DNA of 64,000 bases, from the NCBI RefSeq assembly GCF_023571765.1, contig NZ_JAMJXC010000005.1, positions 248,001 to 312,000 on the forward strand, written 5' to 3'. Shown here in pieces: positions 48,109 to 59,436 of this stretch. This stretch comes from Xanthobacter aminoxidans (GTDB lineage Bacteria; Pseudomonadota; Alphaproteobacteria; Rhizobiales; Xanthobacteraceae). The position numbers were made by a program, and so were the translations under genes. Below the pieces are notes generated by a model that saw nothing but the letters and a program-made list of their open reading frames with translations, was not told the DNA's origin and ran no database searches. Within the stretch, counting starts at the first letter, position 1, and every line of letters begins with the position of its first letter.

Positions 48109-49938
48109 TTATCCGGTCAGCATCTCGATGCGGGCGGTGGCCATGCGGATGCGCCCGGCAAGCAGGATGGCGAGGTTGCGCATGATCTTGTCGGCGGCGC
48201 GGGCGTGGGTCTCCTGGAAGGCATGGAACTGGTCGGCCGTCACCTCCACACACACCGCCTCCGTGTCCGCCCAGACGTCCGTGCTGCGCGGCTGCTCGAT
48301 GAGCGCCATTTCCCCGAACACCATGCCGGGGATCATGGTGGAGAGCCGCACGTCTCCCACCGAGCGCGCGCTGACCATGCCCCGCAGCAGGAAATAGACC
48401 CTGGCCGGCGGCTCGTTGGCGGAGATGATCCTTGTGCCGGCCGGGAATACGACGCGGGTGCCGAGCCGGGACAGATCGGCCAACTCCTGAGGGGAAAGGC
48501 CCGCGAGCAGCGCCTGTCGGCTGAGGTCCGCCTCCACCTCGATGCGCGAGAACCCGCCATGGCGGTACACCACCTGGTCCTCGGCCCACTCCACCGCCGC
48601 GTCGTAGGTGGGGAAGATGCGCACGCGCACGCCCTGCTCGCGCAGCGCTTTCAGCTGAGGATTGAGCGGCGAGGCGGCCTCGACGCCGGCGATGACCGCG
48701 GTGGTGGCGGCCGGCAGCTGGTTCTTGATGAGGCCGGTCAGCAGCCTCAAGCCGGCATCGGTGATGGTGGCGACGCGGTGCAGGTTGAGGATGAGGAACT
48801 CCGGCACGTCACCGGGGTCCGTGAGGCGTCGCGTGACATAATCCATGGAGGCGAAGGAAAGCTTGCCGGCCAGCTCGATGGCGCGGATGGCGCCGGAACG
48901 GGCGGAGAGGATGTCCTGCTCGTGCGGCTGCCGGCCGGGCTTGGAGGGCACGGTGCGGAAATCGTAATCGGCGACGATGCAGGTACGCACATCGTCCCGC
49001 CGGGAGAGCATGTGCAGGTCGAAGGCCTCGGAAATGGCCTCGCAGGTGCGGATGCCGCGCACGCTGTTGCCGTGCATGTCGAGCCGCGGAGAGAAGGTGC
49101 CGAGGCCGAGCTGGGACGGCAGCGCCGCGAGAATGCCGCCGCCGACGCCGCTCTTGGCCGGCACGCCCACGCGATAGATCCACTCGCCGGCGAAGTCGTA
49201 CATGCCGGACGAGCTCATCACCGCCAGCGTGCGCGCCACCGCGTAGCTGGAGGCCACGGTGACGCCGGTGAGCGGGTTGACGCCATGGTTGGCGAAGGTC
49301 GCGCCCATCACTGCAAGGTCTCGGGCGGTGACGAGCACGGAGCACTGGCGGAAATAGACGTCGAGCAGCCGGTCCACGTCTCCCGTGACGCCGCCATAGG
49401 TGCGCAGGAGGTAGGCGATGGCGCGGTTGCGGTCGCCGGTGGAGCGCTCGCTCTCGAACACCGCCTCATCCAGGCCGAGGTCGCGCCCGGCGAAGCGGCC
49501 GAGGGCCTGGCGGATCAGCTCGAACGCATCCCCGCCGGTGCTCTCGGCAATGAGGCCCGAGCAGGCGATGGCGCCCGCATTCACCATGGCGTTGAACGGC
49601 TTGTTGTCGGCTCGAAGGCGAATGGAGTTGAACGCCTCGCCGCTCGGCTCCACGCCGATGGCCGCCTCTACCCGCTCCGCCCCCAGCAGATCGAGCGCGA
49701 GGGCGAACACCATGGCCTTCGACACCGACTGGATGGTGAACGGCACCTGCGTGTCGCCCGCCTCGTAGACATGCCCGTCCGTGGTGGCGACGGCGATGCC
49801 GAAATGGTCGGGATTGGCCTTGCCCAGTTCGGGGATGTAGGAGGCGACCTCGCCCTTGTCGATGCGGGAGAAGTCCGCGTGCGTGTCCTTCAGGAACCGC
49901 AGCAACGGGGTCTCGAGGGTGGTCGAGGGATGGGGCAA
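48109..49938 (-). CDS. glsA: Glutaminase A fused to STAS and cyclic-nucleotide-binding domains
   Basis: This 609-residue three-domain protein opens with a glutaminase domain at residues 1-310, converting glutamine to glutamate and ammonia; it has the serine-beta-lactamase-like SVSK motif (Ser71, Lys74), FNAMVNAGAIACSGLI and GDVDRLLDVYFRQCS. A STAS domain follows at about 345-455 (AIRAIELAGKLSFASMDYVT and TITDAGLRLLTGLIKNQLP), then a cNMP-binding domain at about 475-595 (VVFPAGTRIISANEPPARVY, GMVFGEMALIEQPRSTDVWA). The usual GlsA is about 310 residues. The extra domains suggest control by a small nucleotide and by partner proteins (inference). Monocistronic. Confidence 0.92.
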   Translation of the reverse strand: MPHPSTTLETPLLRFLKDTHADFSRIDKGEVASYIPELGKANPDHFGIAVATTDGHVYEAGDTQVPFTIQSVSKAMVFALALDLLGAERVEAAIGVEPSGEAFNSIRLRADNKPFNAMVNAGAIACSGLIAESTGGDAFELIRQALGRFAGRDLGLDEAVFESERSTGDRNRAIAYLLRTYGGVTGDVDRLLDVYFRQCSVLVTARDLAVMGATFANHGVNPLTGVTVASSYAVARTLAVMSSSGMYDFAGEWIYRVGVPAKSGVGGGILAALPSQLGLGTFSPRLDMHGNSVRGIRTCEAISEAFDLHMLSRRDDVRTCIVADYDFRTVPSKPGRQPHEQDILSARSGAIRAIELAGKLSFASMDYVTRRLTDPGDVPEFLILNLHRVATITDAGLRLLTGLIKNQLPAATTAVIAGVEAASPLNPQLKALREQGVRVRIFPTYDAAVEWAEDQVVYRHGGFSRIEVEADLSRQALLAGLSPQELADLSRLGTRVVFPAGTRIISANEPPARVYFLLRGMVSARSVGDVRLSTMIPGMVFGEMALIEQPRSTDVWADTEAVCVEVTADQFHAFQETHARAADKIMRNLAILLAGRIRMATARIEMLTG

Positions 49939-50105
49939 GGTCAGGCTCCGAATTCACCTCCAGTGAAACGCCACCTGAGCCATGATGCAATGCCGCAAAA
50001 CCACCGTCGCGCTGACGGAGGGAGAGCGGAGCAAGTCAGCGCGCAGGCCGCCGTGCGCTGCGGCAGACAACGCCAGCCTCGCGCGCCTGAGGTTCGCTGA
50101 GGAAA

Positions 50106-50378
50106 CTACTTCTTGCCGAGGGCGCCGAGGGCGGCTTGGCAGGGCGGGGTCGTCTGTTCCTTCTTGCTCTGCATGCACTGGACCACGCGGCCGCCGCCGG
50201 GTTGCACGTCGCCGCACAGCTTCTTCACGTCCGCCGAACAGGCTGTGCGCAGAGCCTGAGCCTGCTCGGCGGTGAGATTGGCGGCAGTCTGCGCCGGAGC
50301 CGGCCCGGCGCAGAGGGCCAGAAGAGGGAGCGCGAGGAAAGAGGCGCGGAGCGAGAGGGTCATCGGCAGGATCCTCAT
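50106..50378 (-). CDS. Small exported cysteine-rich repeat protein
   Basis: This 90-residue protein has a signal peptide ending PAPAQ before TAANLT. The mature part has the Cys-rich repeat pattern: ALRTACSADVKKLCGDVQPGGGRVVQCMQSKKEQ and PPCQAALGALGKK, with four cysteines. These small proteins (Cys-rich FGFR-like repeat family) are common in Hyphomicrobiales and are probably periplasmic. Function unknown. Isolated gene with its own upstream gap. Confidence 0.78.
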   Translation of the reverse strand: MRILPMTLSLRASFLALPLLALCAGPAPAQTAANLTAEQAQALRTACSADVKKLCGDVQPGGGRVVQCMQSKKEQTTPPCQAALGALGKK

Positions 50379-50502
50379 GTGGTTGCGTCGGGTCTATGCC
50401 TGACCCTCGCGGGGCGAGGTTGCACAGGCGTTCCCCGAGGGTAACGAATCGCGACGGAGTGTAACGTCCCTGCCGCGGCAAAAAAGCGACTCCCGCCGCG
50501 CC

Positions 50503-51441
50503 TCAGCTCCCCTCGCCGGGCAGCTTGGTGCCGGTGATGCGGGCATAGAGGCGGGCGACGGAGGCGTCGTCGTCGCGGCCCATGCCGGCGGCGGAAGTGG
50601 CGAGAAACATCTGCAGGGCGGCGGCCGAGACCGGCACCGGGAACTTCGCGCTGCGCGCCATGTCCTGGATGATGCCGAGGTCCTTCACGAAGATGTCCAC
50701 GGCGCTTTTCGGCGTGTAGTCGCCGTCGAGCACGTGCGGCATGCGATTCTCGAACATCCAGCTGTTGCCGGCCGAGGCGGTGATGACCTCGTAGACTTTC
50801 TTCAGATCCAGCCCCTGCCGTGCGGCGAAGGCCATGGCCTCGCTGGCGGCGGCGATGTGCACGCCGGCGAGGAGCTGGTTGATCATCTTGAAGGCGGCAC
50901 CCTGACCCGGAGCGTCGCCGAGCGCGTAGAGCTTGGCGGCCATGGCATCGAGGGCTGGCTTAGCCCTGGCGAAGGCGGTGGGGCTGCCGGACGCGAGGAT
51001 AGTGAGCGCCCCTTCCGCCGCCCTTTGGGCGCCGCCGGAGATGGGGGCGTCGAGATAGTGCCGCCCGGTGGCCTCCAGTCGCGCGGCGAGGCTGCGGGCG
51101 ATGTCCGGGTCCATGGTGGCGGAGGAGATGAAGACGGCACCCTCGGGCAGCGTCTCGGCGACGCCGGAAGGTCCGAACAGGATGGCCTCCGTCTGCGCGG
51201 CGTTGACCACCACGCTCACCACCATGTCCGCCCCTTCGGCCGCCTCAGCCGGCGAGGCCACACCACGCCCGCCCGCCGCGCTGAAACGCTCCACCGCGGC
51301 CGCGCCCACATCGCAGCCGGCCACATGGAGCCCCGCCCGCAGCAGCGATTGGGCCATGCCGAAGCCCATGGAGCCGAGGCCGATCACGCCCGCGCGTCCG
51401 GCGCCCTGATTGCCCGCTGTTCCTTCCGCCTGCTCGACCAT
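50503..51441 (-). CDS. NAD(P)-dependent beta-hydroxyacid dehydrogenase (L-threonate dehydrogenase type)
   Basis: This 312-residue member of the 3-hydroxyisobutyrate dehydrogenase family has a Rossmann site GVIGLGSMGFGMAQSLLRAG at residues 18-37, a substrate loop DAPISGGAQRAAEGALTILASG and the catalytic lysine in GQGAAFKMINQLLAGVHIA. The order and substrate loop resemble LtnD-type enzymes that oxidise L-threonate or D-erythronate; tartronate semialdehyde reductase is another option. It is divergent from a class II aldolase-like gene, which fits the LtnD/OtnC acid-sugar pathway, but no OtnK kinase or OtnI isomerase gene is nearby. Confidence 0.88.
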   Translation of the reverse strand: MVEQAEGTAGNQGAGRAGVIGLGSMGFGMAQSLLRAGLHVAGCDVGAAAVERFSAAGGRGVASPAEAAEGADMVVSVVVNAAQTEAILFGPSGVAETLPEGAVFISSATMDPDIARSLAARLEATGRHYLDAPISGGAQRAAEGALTILASGSPTAFARAKPALDAMAAKLYALGDAPGQGAAFKMINQLLAGVHIAAASEAMAFAARQGLDLKKVYEVITASAGNSWMFENRMPHVLDGDYTPKSAVDIFVKDLGIIQDMARSAKFPVPVSAAALQMFLATSAAGMGRDDDASVARLYARITGTKLPGEGS

Positions 51442-51607
51442 GGCCGTTTCCCCGTGTCTCGGCCGCCTGTTGGCCAGACGGCATCCGGAGCCTTTTGTAA
51501 GAGTCCGCCGATGGTGGATCAAATCGTTTTAGTCGCGGCGCGGTTCACGCTTGCCAAGGGAGTTCCGCTTCGCTTTGGTGCGTCGGCGGAACAAGCGGAG
51601 GCCGGCC

Positions 51608-52303
51608 ATGGACGAGACCAGACTGCGGGAGGAGATCTGCCGCTTCGGGCGCTCCCTGTTCGAGCGGGGGCTGACGCCCGGCTCGTCCGGCAATATCAGC
51701 CTGAGGCTCGACGACGGCGGATGGCTGGTGACGCCCACCAATGCGTCCCTCGGCTTCCTTGATCCCGCGCGCATCTCCCGCCTCGATGCGGCCGGACGGC
51801 TCCTGAGTGGCGATCCGCCCACCAAGGAAATCCCGCTGCATTCGGCGCTCTACGAGACCCGTGGCACGGCCCGGGCCATCGTGCACCTGCACTCGACCCA
51901 CTCGGTGGCGCTCACCATGCTGCCGGAGATCGACCCACGGGCGGCCTTGCCGCCCATGACGCCCTATTACCTCATGCGTGCCGGGCAGACGGCGCTTCTG
52001 CCCTATTATCGGCCGGGCGATCCCGCCGTCGCCGACGCGATCCGGGGCCTTGCCGGCCGGTACACGTCAGTGCTCTTGGCCAATCACGGTCCGGTGGTTG
52101 CGGGCGACACGCTGGAGGCGGCGGTCTTCGCCACCGAGGAACTGGAAGAGACGGCGAAGCTCTATCTGCTGCTGCGCGGCCTCAATCCGCGTTATTTGTC
52201 GCCGGCACAGGTGGACGATCTGGTGAAGACCTTCGGCCTCACGCTCCCCGTGCCGGATGCCCGCCACGACCATCACGGGCATGCTCATCCGACCGAGGAC
52301 TGA
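51608..52303 (+). CDS. Class II aldolase/adducin-family protein (OtnC-like)
   Basis: This 231-residue protein has the aldolase II fold: LFERGLTPGSSGNISLRLDD with the substrate glycines, PTNASLGFLDPARI, the acid in PPTKEIPLHSALYETR, the zinc ligands in IVHLHSTHSVALT, and the third histidine in LANHGPVVAGDTLEAAV. The length and PTKEIPLHSALY motif fit the fuculose/ribulose-phosphate aldolase group and OtnC, the 3-oxo-tetronate 4-phosphate decarboxylase. Divergence from a threonate-type dehydrogenase supports OtnC (inference). The C-terminus is His-rich (HDHHGHAH). The ATG at 51608 follows GGAGGCCGGCC. Confidence 0.87.
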   Translation: MDETRLREEICRFGRSLFERGLTPGSSGNISLRLDDGGWLVTPTNASLGFLDPARISRLDAAGRLLSGDPPTKEIPLHSALYETRGTARAIVHLHSTHSVALTMLPEIDPRAALPPMTPYYLMRAGQTALLPYYRPGDPAVADAIRGLAGRYTSVLLANHGPVVAGDTLEAAVFATEELEETAKLYLLLRGLNPRYLSPAQVDDLVKTFGLTLPVPDARHDHHGHAHPTED

Positions 52304-52315
52304 CCGGCCCGGAAC

Positions 52316-52348
52316 GAAAAACGGCGCCCCCGGGACCGGAGCGCCGTT
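52316..52348 (-). terminator. Intrinsic terminator of the polysaccharide deacetylase gene
   Basis: AACGGCGC (52320-52327) and GCGCCGTT (52341-52348) form an 8-bp stem with a 13-nt GC-rich loop. On the minus strand the stem is followed by five T residues (GCGCCGTTTTTCG), the classic intrinsic form, 22 nt after the deacetylase stop. Confidence 0.85.
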
Positions 52349-52369
52349 CGACGAGGTACGTCTCTCGCG

Positions 52370-53398
52370 TCAGTAGACGCCGGCACTGCGGGCCGGGGCC
52401 GGGGACGCGGCCGGTTTCGGCGCGGCGGCGGCCGGCTTGGAGGTGCCGGCGGGCTTCGCCGCATCGGGCTTCGCGCCGGCGGGCTTCGGCTTCTTGGCGG
52501 CGGCTGTTCCGGGGGTGGCGAGGGCCACCTTCAGCGGCTTGTCCATGGCCACCAGCTGCGACAGCGTGGCGAACTTGTAGCCCTTGGCCGCCAGCTCATC
52601 GAGGATGCGCGGCATGGCATCCACGGTGGTGGCGTAGATGTCGTGGGAGAGCACGATGGCGCCGGGCTTCACCTGCGCCATGATGGCGTCATGCACAGCC
52701 TGGCTGTTGCGGTTCTTCCAGTCGTTGGGGTCCACCGACCAGTTGACGATGGTCAGGCCGTACTTGTCCTCGATGGTGGTGCGCAGGGTCGGCTTCATGG
52801 TGCCGTAGGGCGGACGCAGGAAGATCGGGCGCTTGCCAGTCACCTGGAAGATCGCCTCGGTCGTGTTGCCGAGCTCCTTGTCCAGCGCCGCGGCGCTGAT
52901 GCGGGTGAGCTGCGGATGGCTCCAGGAATGGCTGCCGATCTCGTGGCCCTCGTCGGCGATCATCTTCAGCACTTCGGGGTGCTTGGCGACCATGTTGCCG
53001 AGCACGAAGAAGGTCACCTTGATGTTGCGCTCGCGCAGGATCTGCAGGAGGCGCGGCGTCGTCTCCGGGTTCGGGCCGTCGTCGAAGGTCATGGCGATGT
53101 AGGAGCCATCCACGTCGAACGACTTGTAGGTGTAGTTCTTGCGCGGCGTCACCGGCGGCGGAGCCGCGGGCTCCGGCGCGGGGGCCGGCACCGGCTGGGC
53201 CGATGCGGCCGCGCTCTTCTGCGCGGCGGTCGCGCCCTTGCCCTGGGCGGCCTGTCCGGCAGCCGGGTTCGCCGGCTGGGAAATGGATTGGGTGGTCGCC
53301 GGGCCGTCGTCTTTGGCGGACAGGAGCGGGCTGATGGCCATGCCGGCGCCCACGGCGGCGGCGGCCACAAATCCGGTAACGATGAGGAGCGGCTTCAC
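52370..53398 (-). CDS. Polysaccharide deacetylase (NodB-homology) family protein
   Basis: This 342-residue exported protein has a membrane or signal segment at residues 4-24, then a Pro/Ala/Gln-rich linker to about residue 85, the NodB domain to about 290, and a basic Pro/Ala/Lys tail. Catalytic motifs: TFDDGPNPETT (Asp106, Asp107), HSWSHPQL (His157, His161 for metal), RPPYGTMKPT, VDPNDWKN and VLSHDIYATT. It should deacetylate a cell-wall or surface polysaccharide. It looks monocistronic with a good terminator. Substrate not predictable. Confidence 0.92.
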   Translation of the reverse strand: MKPLLIVTGFVAAAAVGAGMAISPLLSAKDDGPATTQSISQPANPAAGQAAQGKGATAAQKSAAASAQPVPAPAPEPAAPPPVTPRKNYTYKSFDVDGSYIAMTFDDGPNPETTPRLLQILRERNIKVTFFVLGNMVAKHPEVLKMIADEGHEIGSHSWSHPQLTRISAAALDKELGNTTEAIFQVTGKRPIFLRPPYGTMKPTLRTTIEDKYGLTIVNWSVDPNDWKNRNSQAVHDAIMAQVKPGAIVLSHDIYATTVDAMPRILDELAAKGYKFATLSQLVAMDKPLKVALATPGTAAAKKPKPAGAKPDAAKPAGTSKPAAAAPKPAASPAPARSAGVY

Positions 53399-53573
53399 GG
53401 CGACGGTATCCCGGCCTTAGGTTCCATATGCTCTGAAGCCTCACGGGTTTTTGTGGATAAATCGTGAAGTGCGCGGGGCCCTCGTGCCTTTTTTGCCCGA
53501 TTTATCGGGTTTTCGCCTGCCCGCTTACGGACTTGGGCTGCTGGATACCTCTGCGGCATGGCGGCCGGCACGC

Positions 53574-56869
<3,296 letters not shown>

Positions 56870-56873
<4 letters not shown>

Positions 56874-58477
56874 GGGAACAGCCCGTGCAGGAACCAGCGG
56901 GGCGCCGACGTCTCCCGTCCGTAGGTGCCTTCGCGATAGAGCCAGAAGCGGCGACCTTCAGTGTCCTCCACGCGGAAATAGTCGCGGGTGAGACCCGGCC
57001 GGTTGCCATCGAGGACGGTCCACCATTCCGGCGCGATGCGCTCCGGCCCCTCGGCCCGCGTCACCTCGTGCAGCACCCGCCGCCAGCGGAAGCGCAAAGG
57101 CGGGCCGTCCGGCACCTCGGCCAGCGTCTCCACTGGCTCGGGCGCGGGAAACAAGGCCGGCGGGCGGGCGAGGGGCGCACCGGCGGCGGTCGGCTCGGCC
57201 CAGTCGTGCGCCAGAGAGGTGTGGGCGCGTGCTTCCCGGCTGCGCCACGCCTTTTGCGCTGGCACCCGCACGGCGGCGCGCTCGGGAATATGGCTGTCCA
57301 GCGCGGCAAGGCAGGTGACGCGGCGCGGTCCGAGCCGGGCGGAGAGAATGTCCACCAGCTGGTCGAGCCCTGCGCCGTCCGGCTCGGCGTCGAAGCCGGA
57401 TTGGGTGGCGGTGAGCGGCTCGGCGGCGGTGACGGACAGGCGGATCACGTCATAACCGAAGCCGGGATCGAGCGGGTCGGCCAGCGCCTCCAGCCGCTCG
57501 CGGAACAGGGCGGCGAGGCGCGCGCCGTCGCGCAGTGGCGCAGCCGTGCCAGCCGCCACCCGCCGCACCGCGCCGTCGCTGCGAAAGAAGGCAGCCTCGA
57601 AGCGCCGTCCGCCCTCGCCATGCCGCTCCAGCACGCCGGTAAGGTCGCGGGCGAGGTCGGCGAGCACGGCGCGCGCGGTCGCCTCGTCGCCCATGGGCTC
57701 GGCGAAGCGCCGCTCCGCCACATAGACGGGCAGGGGATTGAGCGGGGAAATGGGCGGAGAGGCGGCGCCGCACAACTCGTCCAGCCGCTCCACCAGGGCG
57801 CTGCCGAAGCGGGCGGCGAGGGCCGCGCGGGGCTTGCCGGCGATGTCGCCGATGCGCACCAGCCCGAGATAGGAAAGGCTGCGCGCCGCCTCCGCATCCA
57901 GGCCGAGTGCCTCCACCGGCAAAGGCGCCACGGCCTCCCGTTCGCCTCCCGCCAGCACCACCCGACCCGGCCTCCAGCGGGCGAGGGCGAGGGCAGCTCG
58001 AGCGGTGCCAGCCACAGCCCCGCAGGCGGTGAGACCGGTGGCGACCAGGCGCTCCGTCATGGCAGACAGTAGGGCCGCCTCGCCACCGAACAGATGGGCG
58101 CAGCCGGTGATGTCGAGGACGATGCCGTCCGGCCCGGACACGGCGACGAAGGGCGTCCAGCGCTCGCACCACGAGGCGATAGCGGCGAGCAGCGCCGTGT
58201 CCGCCGCCGCATCCGCCTCCACCGCCTCGATCTTCGGTACGCGGGCCTGCGCATCCGCCAGCGTGAGGCCGGGATGGAGGCCGAGGCGGGCCGCGGCGGC
58301 GTCCACCGCGGCGAGGCGGCGGGCATTGGCCTTCACCTCCACCGTGACCAGAGGCGGGTCAGCCGGTGCGTCGCCAGCCGACGACATGCGACGTCCCCGC
58401 CGGCTGCGGTGCAACCGGTCGGTCGGCAGGCGCGGCAGGAAGAGCGCGGCGAGGCGCCGGGGCGAAGCGTCGGGCAT
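56870..58477 (-). CDS. imuB: ImuB, Y-family-like DNA repair protein
   Basis: This 535-residue protein resembles Y-family polymerases but serves as the hub linking DnaE2 to the beta clamp. The N-terminus is RRLAALFLPRLPTDRLHRS, characteristic of ImuB, then LGLHPGLTLADAQARVPKIEAV, a palm-like GIVLDITGCAHLFGGEAALL and a helix-hairpin-helix part (LSYLGLVRIGDIAGKPRAALA). The C-terminal half holds the little-finger-like region and the conserved RDYFRVEDTEGRRFWLYREG ending. I chose the ATG at 58477 (another at 58483), so it overlaps imuA by 119 bp. Confidence 0.93.
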
Positions 58478-59177
58478 GGGCATTCCATTCCACGGTGAAG
58501 CGGCCGGGGGGTCCGAGGCGGTTGCGCTCGATTTCCAGCGCGAAGGCGGGTGGGCCGAGGCAGAAGGCCGGCACATCCCCGGCCACCCGGGAGGGGGCCG
58601 CGGCGACCCGCCAGCGGGTGGCGGCAGCGGAGGGACCGGGGTCCGCCCCCGGCCGCAGTAGGAGGGACGGCACACCGGAGCGCTCGCTGCGCAAGGCGAG
58701 GCGGCGGGTGGCGGTGAGATCGATGAGGCGCGGGGATCCCCAGGGCTCGGCCACCACCAGCCCGAGGGCGCCATGGCCAAGGGCTTCCTCTGCGGCGCCC
58801 AGCGTGTCGGCGGCGTCTGCTGCGGCCACCAGGATCAGGCGGGACGGATCGAGCCCGAAGGCAGCGCAGCCGGGGCCGTAGATGTCGCCGCCCTCCAGCG
58901 CCGCCATATCCTGCCGCACCCACAGCACCGGCTTGCGGGTGCCGGCCGCGAGCGCGAGGGCGAAACCGAGCACGGCGGCGGCATTGCCCTTCTCCGCCGG
59001 AAAAGCCTCGTGCAGCGCATCGCGGGCGAGGCCACCCCCCAACGCCTCGTCCAGCGGCCCCCCAAGGGACAGGCGCGGCCGGGCAGGACCGTCCGGAGGG
59101 CCGGACAGCCGTTCCATCTCGACGATGCGGCGGCGAAGGGCCGCCAGATCCTCGCGGGGAGCCTGCTCGGGGTGCAT
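58359..59177 (-). CDS. imuA: ImuA, SOS mutagenesis protein
   Basis: This 272-residue RecA-like protein works with ImuB and DnaE2 in translesion synthesis. Key stretches: RIVEMERLSGPPDGPARPRLSL near the start, LGGGLARDALHEAFPAEKGN, PVLWVRQDMAALEGGDIYGPG, and LVVAEPWGSPRLIDLTATRRLALRSERSGVP. The C-terminal 40 residues lie in the stretch shared with imuB in another frame and look low-complexity. First gene of imuA-imuB-dnaE2, with a LexA box 16-30 nt upstream. Confidence 0.92.
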   Translation of the reverse strand: MHPEQAPREDLAALRRRIVEMERLSGPPDGPARPRLSLGGPLDEALGGGLARDALHEAFPAEKGNAAAVLGFALALAAGTRKPVLWVRQDMAALEGGDIYGPGCAAFGLDPSRLILVAAADAADTLGAAEEALGHGALGLVVAEPWGSPRLIDLTATRRLALRSERSGVPSLLLRPGADPGPSAAATRWRVAAAPSRVAGDVPAFCLGPPAFALEIERNRLGPPGRFTVEWNAHARRFAPAPRRALPAAPADRPVAPQPAGTSHVVGWRRTG

Positions 59178-59192
59178 GGATGAAGGACCAAT

Positions 59193-59207
59193 GTTCCTAT
59201 TTTGTTC
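59193..59207 (-). promoter_or_regulatory. LexA (SOS) box, alphaproteobacterial type
   Basis: GTTC at 59193-59196 and GTTC at 59204-59207 are separated by exactly 7 bp, a perfect match to the alphaproteobacterial LexA consensus GTTC-N7-GTTC. It lies 16 nt upstream of the imuA start, in an AT-rich patch that should hold the promoter. LexA bound here would repress imuA-imuB-dnaE2 until DNA damage. The divergent ftsK-type gene starts 230 bp away and may not be affected. Confidence 0.93.
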
Positions 59208-59436
59208 TCTTTAAAAGGACTCCGGGAGGGCGGAATGTCAACCGTATGGAGGTCCGGCAGCAGGGCCTGCGGGGGCTGGAGCGAGCCCTTCGCAGGCAGG
59301 TGAAGCGGCGCGGTCTTGTCCCCATGATTCACAGACAAGGTATCCTGAAACCGTTGTTGTGAGGCGCAAACCTCCCCTTAACGCCCCCGCCCTAGTGTCC
59401 TCGAAACGGCGCCGGTGCTGCGGATTTCGGATTCCC

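Noticed and set aside
53496-53513. CCCGA-ttta-TCGGG followed by TTTT as a plus-strand terminator
   Set aside because: The stem is only 5 bp and no plus-strand gene ends there; both flanking genes are on the minus strand.
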